This document shows, piece after piece, positions 1 through 6,035 of a stretch of DNA of 25,268 nucleotides (position 1 is its first letter; every line of letters begins with the position of its first letter). Origin of the DNA: a virus; the IMG/VR virus record IMGVR_UViG_3300037258_000710, positions 1-25,268 of that record. One strand, 5' to 3'. Under the pieces are notes generated by a model. That model saw only the letters and a program-made list of their open reading frames with translations, was not told where the DNA came from and searched no databases. A program made the translations under genes and the position numbers.

Positions 1-1586
1 CGGGCGAGACGTACCTGAAGGATGCGACCGAGACCCACACCTGGTACCGGCCGAGCCAGTACCGGATGATCAAAGACAAGGCCGTCCGCCAGGTGTTTTA
101 CGACAACTTCCCCAAAGGCCTGCGGGTGACCCATGCGGGATCGCAGCTGGCGTTTGTGCGCAACGAAAGCATGGACGACCACCTGGCGATTGTGCACGCC
201 AAGGAAGGCGATGGGCAGAACCGGCGGTCGATCGGCGCGAACTACCTGCCGCTGCAGAAGATTCTGAACCAGAACATCAGCCTGCTGGTGAAGTACTTTG
301 TGGGGTGCGTGCCGCGGCGGTTTGCCGCGATCGGGCCGCTGGATGTGGATGCGATCAATCAGCAGGCGAACGATCCCTCGGCGATCACGGGTGTGTTGCT
401 GGAGCCGGGGCAGACGATCGATGGGGTGACGGGCATCGAGAAGGTGCCGCAGCCGACGACCGGGCTGATGGAGTTTGTGCAGTGGCTGGTGCAGGGCGCG
501 CCGGAGGTGATGGACGGTGCGACGCCGGCGATGTTCGGCCAGGGCGAGACCGGCACGGTAGGGGAAGCGACACTGAACCGCGACCAGAGCCTGCAGGTGT
601 TCTCGCAGCCCTGGGGGCAGACGTGCATCGGGCTGGCCAAGGCGGCGACGCAGGCGGCGAGAAGCGCGGCACAGAACCGGAAGACGAACATCCGCAGCCG
701 GACGCCGGGGCAGGGCAAGCTGACGGTGGAGCTGGCCAACCTGCAGGGTGATGCGCTGTGTTCGCCGGAGTCGCTGGAGATTCCGCAGACGATGGCCGAG
801 CAGGAGGCGCAGACGGCGCAGCTGGTGGAGCAGAGCCCGAATGTGGAGATCTACAAGGCGATTGTGAGCGATCCGCTGAACCTGCCGTTCTTTGCCGGGA
901 TGCCGAGTCTGAGCGGATTGCATATCCCCGGCCTCGATGCGGTCGAGAAGCAGCAGGGCGAGTTCGAAGTGCTGACCGATGGCGGACCGCTGCAGAACCC
1001 GGCGCTGTTGCAGGCGCAGCAGCAGATCCAGCAGCTGACCGCGCTCGAGCAGCAGGGACAGACACATCCGGAGGCGCAGACGCCGGACGGTCAGCAGGCG
1101 ATGCAGCAGATTGGCGCGCAGTTGCAGCAGCTGGAGCAGCAGGTGGGGCAGATCCCGCCGCTGGTATCGTCCGTGCCGGTAGCGCAGGATGGCAGCGAGA
1201 ACCATGTGGTGGAGGCGGCGGTGGTGCTGGCGATGCTGAACTCGCCGGAGGGCCGGAAGTACAAGAACGGCACGCCGGAGCAGCAGGCGGTGTACCAGAA
1301 CCTGAAGCTGCACTGGCAGGAGCATGAGGCGATGGCGAAGAAGCTGACGCCGGTACAGCCGCTGCCGGTGAAGGCCTCGGCCACGGTGGCGATCGACAAG
1401 CTGCCGCCAAATGTGCAGGCGCAGGCGCTGCAGGCGATGGGCGTGGCGGCGACGCCGGACGACTTCATCACGAAGGACGATCTGGTGCCGCACGAGGTGA
1501 CGGTGGAGAAGGAAGGCGTCGACGCGAACGGCGTCCCGGTGAAACAGAAGATCTCGACAGTGAACCCGGGCGGAAAGCTGTCATGA
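1..1586 (+). CDS. Portal protein, C-terminal part (5' end outside window)
   Basis: The frame is open from position 3 to the window edge, so about 527 C-terminal residues are present and the true start lies upstream. Portal proteins form the dodecameric ring at one capsid vertex through which DNA is packaged and ejected. Support is the composition and order of parts: a mixed alpha/beta body with a stretch reading FGQGETGTVGEATLNRD, typical of podovirus portals, followed by a long glutamine-rich helical region near 960-1150 that resembles the barrel/coiled-coil tail of P22-like portals. It is followed by a scaffold-like gene and a capsid gene, the usual head-module order. P22-like portals are about 700-750 residues, so roughly 200 residues would be missing. 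The assignment rests on resemblance and position; no search was run. Confidence 0.75.
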   Translation, partial: GETYLKDATETHTWYRPSQYRMIKDKAVRQVFYDNFPKGLRVTHAGSQLAFVRNESMDDHLAIVHAKEGDGQNRRSIGANYLPLQKILNQNISLLVKYFVGCVPRRFAAIGPLDVDAINQQANDPSAITGVLLEPGQTIDGVTGIEKVPQPTTGLMEFVQWLVQGAPEVMDGATPAMFGQGETGTVGEATLNRDQSLQVFSQPWGQTCIGLAKAATQAARSAAQNRKTNIRSRTPGQGKLTVELANLQGDALCSPESLEIPQTMAEQEAQTAQLVEQSPNVEIYKAIVSDPLNLPFFAGMPSLSGLHIPGLDAVEKQQGEFEVLTDGGPLQNPALLQAQQQIQQLTALEQQGQTHPEAQTPDGQQAMQQIGAQLQQLEQQVGQIPPLVSSVPVAQDGSENHVVEAAVVLAMLNSPEGRKYKNGTPEQQAVYQNLKLHWQEHEAMAKKLTPVQPLPVKASATVAIDKLPPNVQAQALQAMGVAATPDDFITKDDLVPHEVTVEKEGVDANGVPVKQKISTVNPGGKLS

Positions 1587-1708
1587 ATTGCCCATTGTGC
1601 GGATCGGACGAACTTTGGGATCCCGTCTATCGGAAGTGCTGGGTCTGCGGACATTCCAGCCCGGTAGCGGGCCGATGGAAGACGTTTTGGAGACTGATGT
1701 TTGGATAA
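1583..1708 (+). CDS. Small zinc-ribbon protein (41 aa)
   Basis: The ATG overlaps the portal stop as ATGA, which suggests translational coupling. The product begins MNCPLCGSDELW and has two CxxC knuckles (CPLC at residues 3-6 and CWVC at about 19-22), the layout of a minimal zinc ribbon, then a short basic/aromatic tail. It ends 13 nt before the ATG of the scaffold-like gene. The function is unknown; a zinc-stabilised head-assembly or nucleic-acid-binding role is only a guess. The regular cysteine spacing and the tight fit between two genes argue that it is real despite its size. Confidence 0.6.
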   Translation: MNCPLCGSDELWDPVYRKCWVCGHSSPVAGRWKTFWRLMFG

Positions 1709-1721
1709 CGGAGACAGAGAC

Positions 1722-3056
1722 ATGGACGTGATGGAATACATGCCGGAGCCGGGCATTCTGGCGACGCTGTGGGCCGAGGGCGAGGACGCGGCTGTCCTGG
1801 ACGTGGGTGAGGTTGACCTGGGTGATGGCGGCGATCAGGCGGATGCGGCGGCGGATGGTGTCGATCAGGCGGATGCGGCCGATGGTGTTGAGCAGCCGGA
1901 GGAGAAGGTCGATGGGCGGCGGGGCTCGAAGGAGTTTCGCGAGGCCCTGAAGGCCTGGGGAGCGACGCCCGAGGGCGCGAAGTTCGCCAAGCAGGCGCAG
2001 GCGGACCACTTCCGCGCGCAGGAGATTGCCACGCTCGAGCCGGGCGGCGTGACGGCGATGCGCGAGAAGTATGCGCTGCTGGAGTCGGTGGGCGGCGTGG
2101 AAGCGATCACGACGATGCAGGAGCGGATCGCCGAGACGGATGCCGTCGACCAGGCGCTGGCCGCGGGCGACCCGAAGGCGCTGGAAGCGCTGGGTCCGGA
2201 CTTCGATCCGGGGCTGGCGAAGCTGACGCCGACGATTCTCGATCGCGTGATGCGTGCCGATCCGGAGGCGTATGCGGCGGCGATTCTGCCGCACCTAATG
2301 GCTGGGCTCGCGGGTTCGCCGATGGTGGGCGACCTGAACCGCATGATCGATGTGCTGCAGGCTCCACACCTGGACGAGGCGGGCAAACTGAAGGCGGTGA
2401 CGGCGCTGCTGGGCAGGATCGGGCAGTGGTTCGCGCACAACGAGGACAAGGCCGGCAAGCTGAAGACAGCACCTGTCGATAAGCAGCGCGGCGAGCTGGA
2501 CCAGGAGCGCAGCAAGTTTGAGCAGGAGCAGCAGACGGCGCACTGGAACAACCGCATCGCCCCGCAGGTGGCGACGTTTGAGCGTTCGAAGCTGGAGGAG
2601 CTGTACAAGCCGTTCGAGACCAGGCTGAAGCTGGATGCGGCGGCCAAGGCCGACCTGTTCGAGACGTTTCGCGCGAAGATGAAGGCTGCCGGGCGGGGCG
2701 ACCCGGCCTATATGAAGCAGATGGAGATCTACCGGAAGCAGAAGAACCCGGACCCGGCGATTGTGGCGAACTATGTGAAGTCGGCGATCAACCGCCACGC
2801 GAAGAACGTGGTGGAGGGTGCGATCAAGGCGCGGTATGGACGGTTTCTGGGTGCGCCGAAGAAGCAGACGGGCGTGGCTGCGGTTGTGCCCGGTGCGCGG
2901 GGAACGACGACGGCCGCGGGCGCGGCGCCGACGATTGTGAGCGTGAAGCCCTCGCCCGACGAGATCGATTACCGGAGAACGTCGGAGAGCGACCAGTGGA
3001 AGGGGATCTACACCCTGAAGACGGGCAAGCGGGTGAAGTACGTCAAGCAGGGGTAA
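1722..3056 (+). CDS. Putative capsid scaffolding protein
   Basis: This 444-residue protein sits between portal and major capsid protein, where P22-like phages encode the scaffold that co-assembles with coat and leaves before maturation. The N-terminus is acidic and low-complexity (Asp/Ala/Gly, with a repeated DQADAA unit at about residues 37-56). The middle is alanine/leucine-rich helix. A charged coiled-coil-like stretch runs from about 250 to 350, and the C-terminal 25 residues are basic (ending RVKYVKQG), as expected of a scaffold tail that contacts coat. ATG 1722 is chosen over the in-frame TTG at 1701 because GGAG lies 8 nt upstream of the ATG. The family is not recognised by sequence; role is inferred from position, charge pattern and helicity. 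Confidence 0.6.
   Translation: MDVMEYMPEPGILATLWAEGEDAAVLDVGEVDLGDGGDQADAAADGVDQADAADGVEQPEEKVDGRRGSKEFREALKAWGATPEGAKFAKQAQADHFRAQEIATLEPGGVTAMREKYALLESVGGVEAITTMQERIAETDAVDQALAAGDPKALEALGPDFDPGLAKLTPTILDRVMRADPEAYAAAILPHLMAGLAGSPMVGDLNRMIDVLQAPHLDEAGKLKAVTALLGRIGQWFAHNEDKAGKLKTAPVDKQRGELDQERSKFEQEQQTAHWNNRIAPQVATFERSKLEELYKPFETRLKLDAAAKADLFETFRAKMKAAGRGDPAYMKQMEIYRKQKNPDPAIVANYVKSAINRHAKNVVEGAIKARYGRFLGAPKKQTGVAAVVPGARGTTTAAGAAPTIVSVKPSPDEIDYRRTSESDQWKGIYTLKTGKRVKYVKQG
1832..1879 (+). repeat. 30-bp-period direct repeat in scaffold-like gene
   Basis: An 18-nt unit (CGATCAGGCGGATGCGGC) occurs identically at 1832-1849 and 1862-1879, a period of 30 bp or 10 codons. It encodes the repeated acidic DQADAA segment. 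The exact period keeps the frame, so this looks like an in-frame duplication in a disordered region. Confidence 0.8.
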
Positions 3057-3058
3057 AA

Positions 3059-3085
3059 GCGAACAAGGCCCGAAGGCCTGTTCGC
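3059..3085 (+). terminator. Hairpin directly after scaffold gene (no U-tract)
   Basis: The arms are GCGAACA-A-GGCC (3059-3070) and GGCCTGTTCGC (3075-3085), giving 11 base pairs with one bulged A and a CGAA tetraloop. The hairpin starts 2 nt after the scaffold stop codon. No clean T-tract follows, so it may be a weak or Rho-assisted terminator, or an RNA-stability or processing element upstream of the tRNA. Confidence 0.5.
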
Positions 3086-3116
3086 TGCTCCGGCAGATTT
3101 TCCGCGATCCCCCCTT

Positions 3117-3144
3117 TTGAAGTGTATGGAGGAGATTGTAACGA
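3117..3144 (+). promoter_or_regulatory. Weak candidate sigma70-type promoter for the tRNA
   Basis: TTGAAG (3117-3122) matches the -35 consensus at four leading positions. TAACGA (3139-3144) is a poor -10 after a 16-nt spacer. The predicted start would fall at the 5' end of the tRNA. The -10 is weak, and read-through from upstream followed by processing is equally possible. Confidence 0.2.
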
Positions 3145-3151
3145 CAGGCGG

Positions 3152-3226
3152 GCTGAGATAGCTCAACGGTAGAGCAACTCACTCGTAATGAGCAGGTTTT
3201 GGGTTCGAGTCCCAATTTCAGCTCCA
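3152..3226 (+). tRNA. tRNA-Thr (anticodon CGT), CCA encoded
   Basis: A full cloverleaf folds by hand: acceptor GCTGAGA (3152-3158) with TTTCAGC (3216-3222, one G-T pair), D stem GCTC/GAGC (3161-3164/3172-3175), anticodon stem 3177-3181/3189-3193 with loop CTCGTAA (3182-3188), variable loop AGGTT, and T stem TTGGG/CCCAA (3199-3203/3211-3215) with loop TTCGAGT. The anticodon CGT at 3184-3186 reads ACG threonine codons, which are visibly abundant in the surrounding genes. CCA is encoded at 3224-3226. Oddities are an A-C mismatch closing the anticodon stem (3177/3193) and T at the discriminator (3223), where A is usual for bacterial tRNA-Thr. It lies inside the late operon between scaffold and capsid genes. 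Confidence 0.93.
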
Positions 3227-3437
3227 AAAAGTTTTGAGACATCAGAAGCACCGCAACAGAACGCCCAGGGTCGAGATCGCTACCTCGTAAAACGCGCAAA
3301 CCTTCCGGCAAACAGCAGAGACAGAGAGACAGCGATAGAGACATCGCGACCAGCACATCGTGCGGTTCTGGACACGCTCGCGCGTGTAAAAGACCCCGAT
3401 CTGTGTGGATCTTCGTTTTTTCCCCGGAAGGGACACC
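3227..3437 (+). other. Untranslated stretch between tRNA and capsid gene
   Basis: No convincing gene is seen; the + frame open across the tRNA would have to translate the tRNA itself. The stretch holds a purine-rich GAGACAGAGA-type run (about 3316-3330), a small hairpin GCGAT/ATCGC (3332-3336/3343-3347), repeat element A (3353-3394), and just before the capsid ATG a GATC/GATC mini-hairpin followed by a T6 run (about 3402-3422). It therefore looks like a structured leader for the capsid mRNA. Confidence 0.5.
3353..3394 (+). repeat. Double-mini-hairpin intergenic element, copy A
   Basis: Hairpin 1 is GCAC-ATC-GTGC (3353-3363), the linker is GGTTCTGG, hairpin 2 is ACACGC-TCGC-GCGTGT (3372-3387), and the tail is AAAAGAC. 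It lies in the leader of the major capsid gene, 44 nt before its ATG. Copies B to F elsewhere in the window share this layout. Confidence 0.75.
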
Positions 3438-4781
3438 ATGGCGAACCCAGTAACAGAGCTTGCCTACGAGGCGGTTGAACTCGAGGCGTTTGTCGACCAG
3501 ATTCCTGACTATCAGGCGCGATTCAACAAGCTGCAGGCGCGCCTGCTGAAGGATGGGAAGAAGGTTCCCATCTCCAACATGACGACCGCGGGCGGAGTGC
3601 AGCGTCAGCCGCTGCGCGTGCCGTTCCGCGTGCAGGGCGGCGCGGGCATCCAGCAGTTTGCCGCGGACACCGCCGGGACCATCCCGATGTGGCCGCGCGG
3701 CACGGGATCGACCACGGACGCGTTTGTGGCCGCGCCGGTGCGGATTATCAATACCTGCGAGATCTCCAACCTGACCCAGCAGGCGACCGACGGCAAGGAC
3801 CGCGGGCTGGTGAAGGTGAACAAGCAGGAGATGAAGGAGTCTCTGCTCTCGTTCGAGAACGGCATCGAAGGGCTGTTGAACGGCGATGGGTCGGGCACAA
3901 TTGCCGCGATTCCGTCGACGGCGACGGTCAGCTCGAACTCCGGCACGGGCGCGCAGACCTCCTATATCTCGGGGCTGAATACCGTTGCCGGCTTCAGCGA
4001 CCAGCAGATCATCCAGGTGCTGCCTTCGGTCGGCGGAACGACCCGAGGCAACGCGACGATCAGCTTTGTCGATCCCGTGGCGCAAACGCTGTGGTTCTCG
4101 ACAGTGCTGCCTTCGACCGGCGGAGCGACCGCGGTGGGCGATATCCTGGTGGTGCTGGGCGCGACCGGGGCTGCGGGCAGCTCGATCTACGGCAAGAACT
4201 ACTGGATCGCCAACGGCTCGAGCGGCACGATCGCGGGCATCAACAAGGCGCTGTATCCCGGCCGCCTGTCGACCCCGACGATCAACCTGAACTCGACCGG
4301 CTCGATCACCAACGCGATGAGCCAGCGGATCGAGGCATTGATCAGCAGGGCGCGTGGCGACGAGTACGACGAGAACGAGAAGGAGTTCTACTACACCAAC
4401 CCGGCCCAGGGCGTGGCGCTCTCGAACAACTACTACAACGTCGGCATTACCCGTCTGGACGAGGGTGGCGACGAGGTGGTGGACACGGCGAAGAAGTTCA
4501 TGCAGAAGACCTGGGGCGGACGCGAGGTGGTCTACTCGAACACGGCCGACCCAAGCCGCGTGGACCGGTTCAAGCCCAGCGACTGGCATGTAGGCGAGCT
4601 GTTTCAGACGCGCCTGCACGAGTGGACGCCGGGCAACACGATCGCGCCGACGCCGGCGACGACCAGCGGCTACAGCTACTACGACTCGATCACGTTCGGG
4701 TACGAGTGCGGCATGCAGCTGGTGTGCGCTGACCCCAAGGGCCAGTTCTACATCCAGAACGCACCGGTACCGACCATCTAG
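3438..4781 (+). CDS. Probable major capsid (coat) protein
   Basis: The protein has 447 residues, a usual size for an HK97-fold coat protein with an insertion domain. It begins MANPVTELAYEAVELEAF and has a long N-terminal helix, a Thr/Ser/Gly-rich beta region at about 150-280, and a C-terminal part with aromatic beta strands. ATG 3438 is preceded by a strong GGAAGGG with 5-nt spacing. The gene follows the scaffold-like gene, has its own structured leader, and ends at a hairpin element and a strong intrinsic terminator, all fitting a highly expressed coat gene. No signature motif proves the fold; position, length, expression signals and composition carry the call. Confidence 0.75.
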   Translation: MANPVTELAYEAVELEAFVDQIPDYQARFNKLQARLLKDGKKVPISNMTTAGGVQRQPLRVPFRVQGGAGIQQFAADTAGTIPMWPRGTGSTTDAFVAAPVRIINTCEISNLTQQATDGKDRGLVKVNKQEMKESLLSFENGIEGLLNGDGSGTIAAIPSTATVSSNSGTGAQTSYISGLNTVAGFSDQQIIQVLPSVGGTTRGNATISFVDPVAQTLWFSTVLPSTGGATAVGDILVVLGATGAAGSSIYGKNYWIANGSSGTIAGINKALYPGRLSTPTINLNSTGSITNAMSQRIEALISRARGDEYDENEKEFYYTNPAQGVALSNNYYNVGITRLDEGGDEVVDTAKKFMQKTWGGREVVYSNTADPSRVDRFKPSDWHVGELFQTRLHEWTPGNTIAPTPATTSGYSYYDSITFGYECGMQLVCADPKGQFYIQNAPVPTI

Positions 4782-4821
4782 GTGCTTCGCGCGGTTCTCG
4801 CCGCGCTTTGCGCGTAAGGAC
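4782..4821 (+). repeat. Double-mini-hairpin intergenic element, copy B
   Basis: The element starts immediately after the capsid stop codon. Hairpin 1 is GTGC-TTC-GCGC (4782-4792, one T-G pair), the linker is GGTTCTCG, hairpin 2 is CGCGC-TTT-GCGCG (4802-4814), and the tail is TAAGGAC. Confidence 0.75.
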
Positions 4822-4859
4822 CAAACGGTAGCAACCACAACCAAGTGGCAAGGCAGACT

Positions 4860-4891
4860 GGCGGGGGTTGGAAAAACCCCCGCCGATTTTT
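4860..4891 (+). terminator. Strong intrinsic terminator after capsid gene
   Basis: A perfect 10-bp stem GGCGGGGGTT/AACCCCCGCC (4860-4869/4875-4884) encloses a 5-nt loop, followed by GA and T5. It lies 79 nt past the coat stop and would limit read-through into the chaperonin and tail genes. Confidence 0.85.
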
Positions 4892-4892
4892 A

Positions 4893-4925
4893 CACCTCGT
4901 GCGGCCCTCGATGTCGCGCGTAAGA
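4893..4925 (+). repeat. Double-mini-hairpin element, degraded copy F
   Basis: The sequence aligns with copies B and E (CAC-CTC-GTG, then a CGGCCCTCG linker, then a GCGCGTAAG end), but hairpin 2 is poorly preserved. It lies between the terminator and the GroES-like gene. It is probably a decayed copy; the match is weaker than for the others. Confidence 0.4.
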
Positions 4926-4939
4926 AAGAGACATGAGAC

Positions 4940-5335
4940 ATGGGAATGATCGGTGAGATGTTGGCGGATATCCCGGATATCCGTGGCACGGAGGCGGCGG
5001 CGGCGTTCCGGCCGGTGCTCGACCGCATTCTGGTGGAAGATATCCCCGTGGAGGAAAACCGGATCCACATCCCCGGGCAGCCCGACATCCTGCGCTCGGA
5101 GCGATTTCTGAAGAAGTCGGATCTGGGCCGCGTACTGGCGGTAGGGGATGGTGTGCCGATGGGCGGGATCCTGATGCCGATGCCGTACAAAGTCGGCCAG
5201 GTGGTGAAGTGCTCCGAGTACGGCCGCAAGTACATCCTGCTGAGCCCGAACGATGAGCTGGGAACCGCGAAGGGAGAGATTCCGAAGCGGTACCTGATCC
5301 GCGTGGCGGATACGGATGGGGAAGCACTTCGGTGA
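4940..5335 (+). CDS. GroES-like co-chaperonin (Cpn10 fold)
   Basis: This 131-residue protein shows the Cpn10 pattern in order: a first strand FRPVLDRILVED (23-34), a loop region with an IHIP segment (about 38-58) where the GroEL-binding mobile loop is expected, GRVLAVGDG (63-71), YKVGQVVKCSEYG (83-95), and a last strand RYLIRVAD (117-124). GroES subunits form a heptameric lid on GroEL; phage versions such as T4 gp31 adapt the host chaperonin for coat folding. Placement right after the coat gene suits that role. It is longer than GroES (about 97) because of a 20-residue N-terminal extension and a longer loop region. The ATG at 4940 is preceded by AAAGAGACATGAGAC; an ATG at 4946 is also possible. 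Confidence 0.75.
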   Translation: MGMIGEMLADIPDIRGTEAAAAFRPVLDRILVEDIPVEENRIHIPGQPDILRSERFLKKSDLGRVLAVGDGVPMGGILMPMPYKVGQVVKCSEYGRKYILLSPNDELGTAKGEIPKRYLIRVADTDGEALR

Positions 5336-6009
5336 GGCAGTGTCCGGCTGAGTTTCAGGATGCGTTTACGCGGCAGGGTGGCACCAACCAGTACGGCGAG
5401 CCGATCTTCAAGCTGGTGTGGGGTCCGGATGAGACGTCGCGGTCGGGCGGCTACTGGGAGAAGGACGGCTACCTGGGATATCGCGACTTCCAGATCGCGG
5501 GGCCCGACCGGTGCTGGGTGCTGATGATGTGGAAGCCGGCGGAGGCGTTTGGCAGCGACGCGCGTTGGTATTACCACCATCGCGATGAGGCGACCGGCCT
5601 GCAGGAGCTGGGCGAGTATCCCTACAGCGGGCAGTATGTGGTGATCCAGAAGCTGATCCATCGCGAGATGGTGAATGGCGCGATGACGGCGGAGATCCTC
5701 GAGGTGAGCTCGCTGCTGGTGGATGTGCTGTTGCCGGCGGTGCAGTTCTGGCAGGCGCTGAACGAAGAGGAGAAGCTGGCGGCGATCCGGCTGGAGATGG
5801 AGCTGGAGGAGAACGTGGTGCTGGACCAGATGATGGAGGCGAAGGCGGACTGTGCGCCGGCCTGGCGCGGGGCGACGGCGAGCTATACCAACCAGGGCTG
5901 CCGGACGAGCGTGATCGCCAAAAAAGTGGACGTGATGGAACGCGGGATGCGCGATGCTATGCGGATCGCGGCGCGGACGCCGCGCGGCCTGATGCAGCTC
6001 AAGGACTAG
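5332..6009 (+). CDS. Phage protein of unknown function (225 aa)
   Basis: It starts at GTG 5332, overlapping the stop of the GroES-like gene (GTGA), so the two are likely translated together. The N-terminal half is rich in Trp, Tyr and Gly (for example KLVWGPDETSRSGGYWEKDGY), with an aromatic RWYYHHRDEATG segment at about 80-90, suggesting a compact beta-rich domain. The C-terminal third is acidic, then basic helix (EEKLAAIRLEMELEENVV and onward), probably an oligomerisation or partner-binding helix. The family is not recognised. Coupling to a chaperonin gene and position between coat and tail genes suggest a head-completion or assembly role, which is only inference. Confidence 0.8.
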   Translation: MRQCPAEFQDAFTRQGGTNQYGEPIFKLVWGPDETSRSGGYWEKDGYLGYRDFQIAGPDRCWVLMMWKPAEAFGSDARWYYHHRDEATGLQELGEYPYSGQYVVIQKLIHREMVNGAMTAEILEVSSLLVDVLLPAVQFWQALNEEEKLAAIRLEMELEENVVLDQMMEAKADCAPAWRGATASYTNQGCRTSVIAKKVDVMERGMRDAMRIAARTPRGLMQLKD

Positions 6010-6035
6010 GACGACAACCAAAGGCTCTTTTGTTT

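Noticed and set aside
3152-3226. tRNA as a phage attachment site
   Set aside because: The tRNA is embedded between virion genes on the same strand, with no integrase or direct repeat of its 3' end seen in the window.
3188-3478. ORF starting inside the tRNA
   Set aside because: It would translate the tRNA and the capsid leader, and ends out of frame inside the coat gene.
2295-4844. 849-residue minus-strand open frame
   Set aside because: It is antisense to the scaffold, tRNA and coat genes, very Arg/His/Leu-rich, and simply reflects the lack of stops in high-GC DNA.
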